Below, in pieces: positions 17,596 through 26,277 of a stretch of DNA of 64,000 nt. The stretch comes from Knoellia sp031844405 (GTDB taxonomy: Bacteria > Actinomycetota > Actinomycetes > Actinomycetales > Dermatophilaceae): assembly GCA_031844405.1 (NCBI GenBank), contig JAUZVC010000002.1:1-64000 (forward strand). The letters run 5' to 3'. The position numbers were made by a program, and so were the translations under genes. The notes under the pieces are model-generated. The model made no database searches and was not told the DNA's origin. It worked only from the letters and a program-made list of their open reading frames with translations. Numbering within the stretch: the first letter of the stretch is position 1; each line of letters opens with the position of its first letter.

Positions 17596-19431
17596 TCAGT
17601 GCGCTCCTGCCGCCGTCATGGACCCGCGTGCGGACAGCGAGGCGTCGAGCGCGGCACAGAGCGCGTGCACCGCGACGAGCTGGACCTCCTGCACCGAGGC
17701 GGTGGAGGGCGCCGACAGGGTGAGGGCCTCGTCGGCGAGGCTCGCGAGTGGGTTCGGCGCCGGGCCGGTCATCGCCCAGACGGTCATACCGATCTCGTGC
17801 CCTCGCTTGGCGGCGTGCAGGACGTTGCTGCTCGACCCACTCGTCGAGAGGAGCACGAGGATGTCGCCGGGACGGCCGTGGGCCTCGACCTGGCGGGCGA
17901 AGACCTCGTCCGGCCCGTAGTCGTTGAGGATGGCGGTGAGGCTCGACGTCTCGGCGGTGAGCGCGATGGCCGACAGCGGTCGACGTTCGTCGCGGTAGCG
18001 GCCCACGAGCTCGGCGGTGAGGTGCTGTGCCTCGGCCGCGCTGCCCCCGTTGCCGGCGGCGAGCAGCCGGCTGCCACCCACGAGGGCCGTCGCGAGGCGC
18101 TCGCCCCACGAGCGGATGAGCGCTGCCTGGCCGAGCAGGGAGTCCATGCCCGCGCGCAGCTCGCTCGTGTGCGACTCGAGCCACTCGCGCGTCTCGCAGG
18201 TCGCCTCGACGGTGGGGCGGCACAGCTGCGCGAGGGCGTCCTCGGTGTGCCGGGCCACGACCGACCAGTCGAAGCGCTCGACCGCACGAGCCCGCGCCGC
18301 GGCACCCCAGCGGGTGCGGAGGTCCTCGTCGTCGAGGACCTCCTCGAGCGCACCCACGAGGGCGCCGACGTCACGAGGCGGCACGAGCCGGCCGGTCACC
18401 CCGTCGCAGACCGAGTCGAGCAGCCCGCCGACGGCGGTCCCGACGAGCGGGCGCCCGCTCGCCGCGGCCTCGAGGGGGGTGATGCCGAACGGCTCGTACC
18501 ACGGTGTGGCCAGGACGACGTCGGCGAAGCGGTACCACGCCGGCATCTCGTCCTGCGGGACCTGGCCGACGAGGTGCACGCGGTCCCCGACCCCGCACTC
18601 CTGCGCGACGAGCCGCAGGCGCCGGGCCTCGGCGTCGGTGTCGAGGCGGTCCTGCGAGGGACCGCCGACGACGAAGAGCTGCGCGTCGGGCAGGGAGGCC
18701 AGTGCGCGGACGGCCTCGTCGAACCCCTTGCGGGGCACGAGGCGGCCGGCGGCCAGCAGTCGTCGACCGCGCGGCAGGGCGTCCACGTCCAGCGCGTCGG
18801 GCACCGGGCTCGGAACGGCCGGGCCGAGCGGGGTGAACCTCGTGGTGTCGACGCCACAGGGCACGACCCGCACCTTCCTGGCCGCGACGCCCATGAGGTC
18901 GAGCTCGCGGACCTCGTCGCGGCAGGTGGCGATGACGAGGTCGACGTCACGACCGATCCGCTGCTCGAGGCTGATGCGGTGCGGGGGACTCGTGTCGTCA
19001 CGCCCCTGGTGACGGCGCTTGACGGTGCCGAGGGCGTGGAACGTCTGTGCCACAGGGACATTGAGTCCGCGGGTGGCCCGGAGCGACGCGAGCCCCGACA
19101 TCCAGAAGTGGGCGTGCACGATGTCTGGCAGCCCGCGCCGCTCCCAGTCCCGGCGCATCCAGTCGCCGAACGCGTTCATGAGGGGCAGGAGGTCGTCCTT
19201 GGGCACCGGCCGCGCCGGGCCCACGGGCACGTGCACGACGTGCGCGCCCGGACCCAGCTCGACGCGCTCGGCGAGGTCGGGGTCGTCCCGCCTGGTGTAG
19301 ACGTCGACCTCGTGGCCGAGGCGGCCCAGCTCCCGGGCGAGGGCGGCGACGTGGACGTTCTGCCCTCCGGCATCGACACCGCCGAGGACGGCGAGCGGAC
19401 TGGCGTGCTCCGAGACCATGGTGATCTTCAC
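17596..19431 (-). CDS. Fusion: GT4 glycosyltransferase + GmhA-type SIS isomerase
   Basis: One uninterrupted 611-codon frame. Residues about 1-400 are a GT-B glycosyltransferase of family 4: GGVDAGGQNVHVAALAREL at the N-terminus, ATPWYEPFGITPLEAAASG near 310-330. Residues about 415-611 are a sedoheptulose-7-phosphate isomerase: AAGNGGSAAEAQHLTAEL near 458-475, STSGSSSNVLHA later. That is the length of free-standing GmhA. Family reaction of the second half: sedoheptulose-7-P to D-glycero-manno-heptose-7-P, feeding HldE, the next gene. GTG 19431 overlaps the previous stop (GTGA). No internal stop or frameshift is visible, so I read this as a genuine fusion. Confidence 0.85.
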   Translation of the reverse strand: MKITMVSEHASPLAVLGGVDAGGQNVHVAALARELGRLGHEVDVYTRRDDPDLAERVELGPGAHVVHVPVGPARPVPKDDLLPLMNAFGDWMRRDWERRGLPDIVHAHFWMSGLASLRATRGLNVPVAQTFHALGTVKRRHQGRDDTSPPHRISLEQRIGRDVDLVIATCRDEVRELDLMGVAARKVRVVPCGVDTTRFTPLGPAVPSPVPDALDVDALPRGRRLLAAGRLVPRKGFDEAVRALASLPDAQLFVVGGPSQDRLDTDAEARRLRLVAQECGVGDRVHLVGQVPQDEMPAWYRFADVVLATPWYEPFGITPLEAAASGRPLVGTAVGGLLDSVCDGVTGRLVPPRDVGALVGALEEVLDDEDLRTRWGAAARARAVERFDWSVVARHTEDALAQLCRPTVEATCETREWLESHTSELRAGMDSLLGQAALIRSWGERLATALVGGSRLLAAGNGGSAAEAQHLTAELVGRYRDERRPLSAIALTAETSSLTAILNDYGPDEVFARQVEAHGRPGDILVLLSTSGSSSNVLHAAKRGHEIGMTVWAMTGPAPNPLASLADEALTLSAPSTASVQEVQLVAVHALCAALDASLSARGSMTAAGAH

Positions 19432-20411
19432 GACGCGACCTCCTTGAGGATCTGGTCCCAGTCCGCGAGGAAGCGGTCGAGACCGTAGTGGGCGAGCACG
19501 TGCTCGCGGGCGGCGAGGCCGCGGTCGCGGGCCTCGAGGGGGTCGTCGAGCCACCGGGCCGCGGTGCGGCGCAGCAGGTCGAGGTCGTTGGTGACGAGCC
19601 CCGCCTTCGGGGGCACGGCGCGGTGGTGCTCGGTCGTCGCGAGCGCGAGCACCGGCATACCGAGCGACATCGCCTCCAGCAGCGAGAGGCCAAGGCTCGT
19701 CCAGCGGTAGGGGTGGAGGTAGGCACGGTGCCGGCCGAGGCGCTCGTGCAGCGCAGCCTGGTCGAGGTCGTGGCAGCGGTCGCGGCTCAGTCCCGCGAGG
19801 CCGTCCCGCTCGGCCCGCGCGCCGAGCTCCTCGGTGCCCATCCCGTAGGCGGTGACGGGCAGGTCGCGGGCGAGGTCGAGGACGATGTCGGTGCCGGCCA
19901 CCCGCCACCGGCGCACGGGCTCGTTGACGACGACCGCCAGGCCGGCCTCCTCGCCGGTCCAGCGGTACCCCTCGTCCGCGACGCCGTGCTCGACGACCGA
20001 CGTCACCGCGTCGCCGCAGTCCCAGGCCATCGCGTTGAACTGGGTGACGTGCACGACCGGCAGCCCGGCCAGGTCGGGGTCCGTGGTCACCGGGTGCTCG
20101 CTCCGCACCGCGTGGCCGGTCGGCGCGTTGTGCTCGAGGTAGACGGCGGGGACGTCGTGACCGACCCGCAGCCCGGTCCAGGACCGGAGCAGCTGGGCCT
20201 CGTGCGGTCGCTGCAGGACGACGACGTCGACGCCCTCGGCGAGGAGCGCCTCCGGGCCGACCTCGCGGACGGAGGCAGGCCAGTCCCAGGTCTGCGCCCG
20301 CCCGCGCCCCTCGGGCCCGCGGTCAGGCACCACCGGGACGACGTAGTCGTGGCCGCCGGAGACGAAGGACGTGGTCCACGAGCCGTGGACGTGCCAGAGG
20401 AGGACCTTCAC
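19428..20411 (-). CDS. Glycosyltransferase, GT-B fold (GT4-like)
   Basis: A 327-residue protein opening with VKVLLWHVHGSWTTSFVSGGHDYVVP, as in the glycosyltransferases of surface-glycan clusters. The donor-site half has HPYRWTSLGLSLLEAMSLGMPVLAL, where the Glu-containing motif of GT4 enzymes would lie. GTG 20411 overlaps the upstream GT9 stop (GTGA), and its own stop overlaps the following fusion gene. The acceptor and donor are unknown. Confidence 0.8.
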   Translation of the reverse strand: MKVLLWHVHGSWTTSFVSGGHDYVVPVVPDRGPEGRGRAQTWDWPASVREVGPEALLAEGVDVVVLQRPHEAQLLRSWTGLRVGHDVPAVYLEHNAPTGHAVRSEHPVTTDPDLAGLPVVHVTQFNAMAWDCGDAVTSVVEHGVADEGYRWTGEEAGLAVVVNEPVRRWRVAGTDIVLDLARDLPVTAYGMGTEELGARAERDGLAGLSRDRCHDLDQAALHERLGRHRAYLHPYRWTSLGLSLLEAMSLGMPVLALATTEHHRAVPPKAGLVTNDLDLLRRTAARWLDDPLEARDRGLAAREHVLAHYGLDRFLADWDQILKEVAS

Positions 20412-21496
20412 GACGCCCCCTCCGCCCAGGCCGCGTGGACCGGAGCCGTCGTCGGTATGCCGGCCAGCCGCCGCACGGCGTCGCTCACGTCGGTGGCCGA
20501 GACCGTCGACAGGCACGGGTGCCCGGGGACCGGGCACTCGCGTGCGCGGGTCCCTCGGCACGCGGCGTGCTGGTCTCCGAGCACGACGTGCGGGACGCCC
20601 CACGGCCGCCACCGCTCGAGCGGCACCACCGGGCTGAAGAGGCTGACGACAGGAGTGCCCACCGCGGCGGCGAGGTGCGCCGGGCCGGTGTTGCCGACGA
20701 CGACCGCCACGGCTCCGGCGATCTCGGCCGCGAGCTCGGCGAGGGAGGTGCGCCCGGCCAGGCAGGTGGCGCCGTCGGGCGTCGCCGCGATGCAGGCCTC
20801 CCGCTCGGCGGGACCGCCGGTGACGACGACGTCCCAGCCGTCCGCGAGCAGGGCCAGCGCGGCGGCCCGGGCGAGCCCGGGGCCCATCGCGCGACTCGGC
20901 ACGGAGGCTCCCGGGTGGACGACGACACGCCCCCGTCCGCCGCCGTCGGCGCGCGGGGAGACGGGCAGGGGCCGCAGCCGGAGCCGACCGTCGTCACCGG
21001 ACGGCAGTGGGAACCCTGCCGCCTCGGCCAGGCGGAGCGCCGCGGCGACCTCGTGGCCGCCGTCGGGCCCGCCGTCGTCGTCGCGGCCCGGCAGGCGGCG
21101 GTGGCGCACGTCGAGGAGGCTGCCCGGGTGGTCGTCCGACGTCGCCGCGACGGCGGCGATGCCGGCCAGTCGTGCGACGAGCGCCATCGGCAGCGGGCTC
21201 TGGTGGTAGGAGGTGAAGACCACCGCGGTGTCGTGGTGCCTCACCCGCAGGTCCTCGACGAGGCACAGCACGGCTCCGGGGTCCACCGGGGCCGGGTCGA
21301 GCCCGGTCCATGACGGGTCGAGGACGAGCACCTCGTCGATGCCCGGCAGGAGCCTCGCGGCCTCGAGCCCGGTCGGGGCGACGAGCAGGTCGAGCCGGCT
21401 GCTGCCGGCGCGCAGCGCCCGGAGTGCGGGCCCCATGAGGACTACGTCACCGTCACTGTCCAGACGGACGGCGAGGGTGCGGGGGAGGTCAGCCAT
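20408..21496 (-). CDS. Glycosyltransferase family 9 (heptosyltransferase-like)
   Basis: A 362-residue GT-B protein. LAVRLDSDGDVVLMGPALRAL opens the acceptor domain. VVVHPGASVPSRAM, VVVTGGPAE and GNTGPAHLAAAVGTPVVSLFSPVVP make up the GT9 donor-binding half. This is the second GT9 of the operon, suggesting at least two heptose-type transfers. ATG 21496 overlaps the upstream GT2-GmhB stop by 8 bp. Confidence 0.87.
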   Translation of the reverse strand: MADLPRTLAVRLDSDGDVVLMGPALRALRAGSSRLDLLVAPTGLEAARLLPGIDEVLVLDPSWTGLDPAPVDPGAVLCLVEDLRVRHHDTAVVFTSYHQSPLPMALVARLAGIAAVAATSDDHPGSLLDVRHRRLPGRDDDGGPDGGHEVAAALRLAEAAGFPLPSGDDGRLRLRPLPVSPRADGGGRGRVVVHPGASVPSRAMGPGLARAAALALLADGWDVVVTGGPAEREACIAATPDGATCLAGRTSLAELAAEIAGAVAVVVGNTGPAHLAAAVGTPVVSLFSPVVPLERWRPWGVPHVVLGDQHAACRGTRARECPVPGHPCLSTVSATDVSDAVRRLAGIPTTAPVHAAWAEGAS

Positions 21497-23009
21497 GCCT
21501 GCCCCCAAGGGCCAGCTCGACCGCGGACGCCAGGTCGGTCGCGACGACCGGTGCGTCCCGGACCTCCTCCGGCAGCGTCGCCGCAGTGGGCACGAGCACC
21601 GCCGAGGCGCCGGCGGCCCGGGCAGCCACCACGTCGGAGCCGATGTCGCCGACGACGACGCAGTCACGCGGGTGGACCCCGAGGTCGCGGGCTGCGGCGA
21701 TCACCAGCCCGGGCGCCGGCTTGCGGCACTCGCAGCCGTCGTTGGTGCCGTGCGGGCAGACCCGCCACGTGCCGAACGGCCCGAGCCGGGCCTCGACCTC
21801 GGTGTTGACCGCCTGGACGTCGGCCAGGCTGAGCAGCCCGCGAGCGACGCCCGACTGGTTGCTGACGACGCCGAGCCGGAGCCCGGCCCGGCGGGCACGT
21901 TCCAGCGCCTCGGCCGCCCCGGGCACGGGCGACACGCGTGCAGGGTCGCCGTTGTAGGGCACGTCCTCGACGAGCGTGCCGTCACGGTCGAAGAGGATCG
22001 CTCGCGGCGCGGGCCGCCACGGCTGGGCCGACCGGTGCCGCCACCAGCCGCGGACCCGGTGGGCCACCGCGGCGACGGGGATGACGGCGCTCGTCCACAG
22101 CATCTCGCGCACCTCACGGGCGTCCTTCGGTCCCGGCGCGATGCGTCGTGCGGCGAAGTCGGCCGTGAGGATCCCGTATGCCGTCCCGCCCGCTGCCGCT
22201 GCCACCCGCCCGGTGCGTGAGCCCGAGAACGCCGAGCCGGCGAGGGCGACGGCCGCGGCCGCGGTGGTGGCGACGTGCCAGGGAAGGCGCCCGTGGCCGA
22301 CCTCGGCCACGTCACGCCACCGGCGTCCGTGGAGTCGGCGCATGAGGGCGTCGTCGGTGTTGCCGCGCTGTGCCCTCAGGCTGGCGCCGCGGTCGCTCGG
22401 TCGCACCGGATGGGTCGTCGAGCGCTTCCCGACCGACAGCGTCCAGCCCGCGCGCACCACGCGAAGCGCGAGGTCGGCGTCCTCCCGGTAGGCACGGGGG
22501 AAGCGTTCGTCGAAGCCGTCGACCTCGAGCAGCGCCTGGCGGCGGTAGGCCATGTCGGCCGTCGCCCAGCGCGCCTGCTCGAGGCCCGCGGTCGAGCGCT
22601 CCCAGTCGGTGGGGCGCCGGTCCCGTGGGAGCGGGACGTGCAGCCGCCCCTGCACGGCTGCACATGTCGGGGGCGCGGCGAGGAGGTCGTCGACGAGGCC
22701 GTCCACCCAGCCGTCGGGCAGCAGCACGTCGTCGTCGACGAAGCAGACCCACGGTGTGTGGCAGAGCCGCCAGCCGAGGTTGCGGGCGGCGGCCGGTCCC
22801 CGACCGAGCCCGGGCACGACCCGGGCCCGCAGCTCACGCGCGAGCCCTGGCGGGAGGTCGAGAGGCGCGTCGGGCGCCGGGCGGTCGTCGACGACGACGA
22901 CCTCCACCGGCCTCGGCTCGCGCTGGGCGGCGAGGGTCTCGAGCATCCGCACGAGGCTCGGTCGTCCCACGGTCGGGACGACGACGGCATACGACAGGGT
23001 TCCGGTCAT
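21489..23009 (-). CDS. Fusion: GT2 glycosyltransferase + GmhB-type HAD-IIIA phosphatase
   Basis: A 506-residue protein. Residues about 1-225 are a GT2 (GT-A) transferase: VVVPTVGRPSLVRML, CFVDDDVLLPDGWV with the DxD-like acidic cluster, and FDERFPRAYREDADLALR. A hydrophobic Ala/Gly-rich stretch follows (about 245-290). Residues about 335-506 are HAD-IIIA: FDRDGTLVEDVPY (nucleophile Asp), VVSNQSGVARG, and the zinc-binding CPHGTNDGCECRKP typical of GmhB. The family reaction of the HAD half is removal of the C7 phosphate from heptose-1,7-bisphosphate. ATG 23009 overlaps the carbamoyltransferase stop (ATGA). This is the second transferase-heptose enzyme fusion of the operon. Confidence 0.85.
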   Translation of the reverse strand: MTGTLSYAVVVPTVGRPSLVRMLETLAAQREPRPVEVVVVDDRPAPDAPLDLPPGLARELRARVVPGLGRGPAAARNLGWRLCHTPWVCFVDDDVLLPDGWVDGLVDDLLAAPPTCAAVQGRLHVPLPRDRRPTDWERSTAGLEQARWATADMAYRRQALLEVDGFDERFPRAYREDADLALRVVRAGWTLSVGKRSTTHPVRPSDRGASLRAQRGNTDDALMRRLHGRRWRDVAEVGHGRLPWHVATTAAAAVALAGSAFSGSRTGRVAAAAGGTAYGILTADFAARRIAPGPKDAREVREMLWTSAVIPVAAVAHRVRGWWRHRSAQPWRPAPRAILFDRDGTLVEDVPYNGDPARVSPVPGAAEALERARRAGLRLGVVSNQSGVARGLLSLADVQAVNTEVEARLGPFGTWRVCPHGTNDGCECRKPAPGLVIAAARDLGVHPRDCVVVGDIGSDVVAARAAGASAVLVPTAATLPEEVRDAPVVATDLASAVELALGGRHG

Positions 23010-24673
23010 CGGGAACCGCCGGCGAAGAGGTCGTTCCGGCGCACGAGGTGCGGCCCGAGCACGAGGGCGTCGACGGGTGCGGACCCGAAGAGCTCGAGGG
23101 CGTCGCGCGGGTCGTCGACCATGGGACGGCCCGCGGTGTTGAGGCTCGTGTTGACGACGACGGGCAGCCCGGTGCGGGACTCGAAGGCGCGCAGCAGCGC
23201 GGCGACCCGCGGGGTCGTGGCGTCGTCGATGGTCTGGATTCGGGCCGTGCCGTCGACGTGGACGACGGCGGGGATGCGGTCCCGCCATGCCGGTTCGACC
23301 GAGTGCACGAAGAGCATGTAGGGCGAGGGGATCGGGCCGTCCGAGAAGATCTCGGCAGCTCGCTCGGCGAGCACCATGGGTGCGACCGGTCGGAACTGCT
23401 CACGCCCCTTGACGTCGTTGAGCCGCTCGAGGTTCGAGGCGCGGCCCGGGTGCGCCATGAGGGAGCGGTGGCCCAGGGCGCGCGGACCGAACTCGCTGCG
23501 CCCGTCGAACCACGCGAGCACCCCGTCGGAGGCCAGCACGTCGGCAGCGGCTGCGGCGAGGTCGTCCGGGGTCGTGAACGGCACCGCGGCGGCGCGGAGC
23601 CAGCCTGCGAGCTCGTCGTCGGACCAGCCACGGCCGAGCGCGGCCGTGGACATGGGGTCGGCCGGCGCGTCCTCGACGGCGGTGACCTGGAGGGCCGCTC
23701 CGAGCGCCGTGCCCGCGTCGCCGGCGGCGGGCTGGACCCACACGTCGTCGAACGCCGTCTCGCGCCAGATCCGGCTGTTGGCCACGCAGTTGAGCGCCGT
23801 GCCGCCCGCCATCGCGAGCGTGGAGTCGCCGGTCACCGAGTGCAGCCAGCGGGCGAGGTCGACGAGCACCTCCTCGACGACGGCCTGGACGGAGCAGGCG
23901 AGGTCGGCGTAGGGCGCCGGCCAGTCGGTCTCGCCGCCGGCGCGGGCCGGGACGAGCTCGGACCAGTCGGGGGCGAGGGCGACGAAACCGCCGTCCCCGG
24001 TCGCGCGGATGTGCTGCCGGAGGCGGTCGAGGTGGACGGGACGGCCGTAGGAGGCGAGCGCCATCACCTTGTACTCGTCCGAGGAGTGGAGGAAGCCGAG
24101 GTGGGTCGTGAGCGACTCGTAGACGAGGCCGAGGGAGTGCGGCAGCGACTGGGCCGCCAAGGTCTCGAGCCGTCCGTGCTCGTAGCGCCCGGCGAGGTGC
24201 GACGCCTGCTCACCGCGGCCGTCGAGGACGAGGACGCTGCACGGCCTGCCCTCACCCGAGAACGGCCCGGCGAGGGCCGCCGACGCCGCGTGGGCGACGT
24301 GGTGGGGGACGAAGCGGACCTGCTCGCGGTCCAGCCCGGGCAGCGACGCCGCGAGGAAGCCGGGCGCCGACTCGGCGTAGCGCAGCCGCAGGTGGTCCCA
24401 CGGGTCGTTCAGGCCCATGTCCTCGGCCGGCTTCGCCAGCGACGGGTCGAAGGAGTAGGCCACCGCGTCGAGGTCGCCCGGCGCCAGGCCGGCCTCCTCC
24501 AGGCACCACGCCATGGCCCGGTCGGGGAGCTCCCAGGCGGAGAACGGCACGGGTCGCTTCCCGTGCTTGCGCCGTGAGAAGCGCTCCTCCTCGGCGGCCG
24601 CGACGATCCGCCCGTCGACGACGAGCGCCGCCGACGGGTCGTGGAAGAGGGCGTTGACTCCCAGAACACGCAT
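23006..24673 (-). CDS. NodU/TobZ-family O-carbamoyltransferase, first gene of glycan operon
   Basis: A 555-residue carbamoyltransferase. The N-terminal ASKHA-type domain shows NALFHDPSAALV, AAAEEERFSRRKHGK and PHHVAHAASAAL. MAGGTALNCVANSRI and the C-terminal domain FGPRALGHRSLMAHPG and VVNTSLN are family signatures. The family transfers carbamoyl from carbamoyl phosphate via carbamoyl-AMP to sugar hydroxyls (Nod factors, antibiotics). Here it heads eight coupled genes, so the end product is probably a carbamoylated glycan or glycoside. ATG 24673 has only weak ribosome-site signal. Confidence 0.9.
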   Translation of the reverse strand: MRVLGVNALFHDPSAALVVDGRIVAAAEEERFSRRKHGKRPVPFSAWELPDRAMAWCLEEAGLAPGDLDAVAYSFDPSLAKPAEDMGLNDPWDHLRLRYAESAPGFLAASLPGLDREQVRFVPHHVAHAASAALAGPFSGEGRPCSVLVLDGRGEQASHLAGRYEHGRLETLAAQSLPHSLGLVYESLTTHLGFLHSSDEYKVMALASYGRPVHLDRLRQHIRATGDGGFVALAPDWSELVPARAGGETDWPAPYADLACSVQAVVEEVLVDLARWLHSVTGDSTLAMAGGTALNCVANSRIWRETAFDDVWVQPAAGDAGTALGAALQVTAVEDAPADPMSTAALGRGWSDDELAGWLRAAAVPFTTPDDLAAAAADVLASDGVLAWFDGRSEFGPRALGHRSLMAHPGRASNLERLNDVKGREQFRPVAPMVLAERAAEIFSDGPIPSPYMLFVHSVEPAWRDRIPAVVHVDGTARIQTIDDATTPRVAALLRAFESRTGLPVVVNTSLNTAGRPMVDDPRDALELFGSAPVDALVLGPHLVRRNDLFAGGSR

Positions 24674-24720
24674 GAAGCGCTCCTACCCCGGAGAAGCGGT
24701 TCTCACTCCCCCGGGGAGTC

Positions 24721-24772
24721 GGCCCTCGGCGCCGGCCCTCGGCGCCGGCCCGCGGCGTCGGCCCTCGGCAGT
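24721..24772. repeat. 13-bp tandem repeat, about four units
   Basis: GGCCCTCGGCGCC occurs twice exactly (24721-24733, 24734-24746), followed by GGCCCGCGGCGTC and a partial fourth unit. It sits between the divergent carbamoyltransferase and aldehyde dehydrogenase genes, so unit number could alter promoter spacing on either side. Confidence 0.7.
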
Positions 24773-24840
24773 GCGCAGACCGCCACCTCGGGGGTCACCG
24801 ACGATGTTTGCCAGGTCCGTCGAACGGGCACCGTTCAGGC

Positions 24841-26196
24841 ATGACGACACTCTCCCGGCCGACGACCACGAGCGACCTCGGCGCGAGCCAGCGCGAGGTC
24901 GCCGAGGCGGTCGACCACGCGCGAAGGGCGACGACGACGTGGCGCCGCACGGCCCCGGCCGAGCGTGCCGCCGCGCTGAGGAACGCGGCCGACCTCGTGC
25001 GCGACCACGCGGACGAGCTCGGCGAGGAGCTCTGCGCGACCACCGGCCGCCTGCTGCGCGAGTCGCGCGAGTCGGCCGTCGTCGCGGCCTCCCTGCTCGA
25101 CGAGGTGGCGGTCACGGGGTTGGCCGGAGGCCGGTCGCTCGCCGGTGCCGCGGGCTCGGTCGACTGGGTCCGGCGCGAGCCCCGTGGCGTCGTGGGCGTG
25201 CTCACGCCGTGGAACGACCCCTTCCCGGCCGCGGCGGGACTGCTCGGTGCCGCCCTCATGACCGGCAACACCGTGGTGCACAAGCCCTCGGAGCGCTCGA
25301 TGGCGCCGGGGCTGAGTCTCGCCCGGCTCCTCGAGGAGTGCCTGCCCGAGGGCGTGCTCACCAGCGTCGAGGGCGACGCCGAGGTCGGCCGGGCGATCGC
25401 CGACACGGTGGACGTCGTCTGCCACATCGGCAGCAGCATGGCCGGTCGCGAGATCCGCACCGTGTGCGCCGCGCGTGGCGCGAAGGCGCTCACCGAGAAC
25501 GGCGGCAAGGACGCCCTCCTCGTGGACGCCGGCGTCGACCCGCGGTGGGCGGCCCAGCAGATCGCGACCGGTGCCTTCACCAACGCCGGCCAGCTCTGCA
25601 CCTCCGTCGAGCGCGCCTACCTTCACGAGGACGTCGCCGAGGCCGTCACGAGGGAGCTCGTGGCCCTGGCCGAGGCGCTGCGTCCGGGCGACCCTCGCGA
25701 CGACTCCACGACGCTCTGCCGCCTCGTCGACGAGGCGCAGCTCGACGTCGTGGCCGCCCACGTCGCGGACGCGGTCGAGCGCGGCGCCCGCGTGCGGTGT
25801 GGCGCCAGGCGCCTCGAGCTCGACGGGCCCTGGTGGGCGCCGACCGTGCTCGACCGCTGCCGCGAGGACCTCGACGTCATGACCGAGGAGACCTTCGGGC
25901 CCGTCGTCGCGCTGACGACGGTCCGCTCCTGGGAGGACGGGCTCGCGCAGGCCTCGGTGAGCCGCTACGGCCTCGCAGCCACCGTACTCACCCCCGACAC
26001 CCGGCACGCACTCCAGGCCATCGAGGAGCTGCCGGTCGGCACGGTCAAGGTCAATGCCGTCTTCGGCGGCGCACCCGGCGGCTCGGCGGACCCGCGCGGC
26101 GACAGCGGCGCGGGACGCGGCTACGGTCCCGACCTGCTCGACGAGCTCGTCGCCCTCAAGGCGGTGCACTGGGAGCCGGTGCCGCAGTCCTCGTGA
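24841..26196 (+). CDS. NAD(P)-dependent aldehyde dehydrogenase
   Basis: A 451-residue ALDH. The general-base Glu219 lies in TENGGKD and the nucleophile Cys253 in NAGQLCTS. The Rossmann part has GVLTPWNDPFPAAAG and HKPSERS, and EETFGPVVAL is the expected C-terminal motif. It oxidises an aldehyde to an acid; substrate class is uncertain (succinate-semialdehyde or aromatic type by general look). It is followed by an SDR and an E2-like gene on the same strand, possibly a small catabolic unit. Confidence 0.9.
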   Translation: MTTLSRPTTTSDLGASQREVAEAVDHARRATTTWRRTAPAERAAALRNAADLVRDHADELGEELCATTGRLLRESRESAVVAASLLDEVAVTGLAGGRSLAGAAGSVDWVRREPRGVVGVLTPWNDPFPAAAGLLGAALMTGNTVVHKPSERSMAPGLSLARLLEECLPEGVLTSVEGDAEVGRAIADTVDVVCHIGSSMAGREIRTVCAARGAKALTENGGKDALLVDAGVDPRWAAQQIATGAFTNAGQLCTSVERAYLHEDVAEAVTRELVALAEALRPGDPRDDSTTLCRLVDEAQLDVVAAHVADAVERGARVRCGARRLELDGPWWAPTVLDRCREDLDVMTEETFGPVVALTTVRSWEDGLAQASVSRYGLAATVLTPDTRHALQAIEELPVGTVKVNAVFGGAPGGSADPRGDSGAGRGYGPDLLDELVALKAVHWEPVPQSS

Positions 26197-26277
26197 GACC
26201 CCGCCGGCCGCCGAGCCCGGCCACTCTGCCGCAGCCATGCCGGGCCCGGCGTCCACGTCCTGGGTGACACTGTGCGG

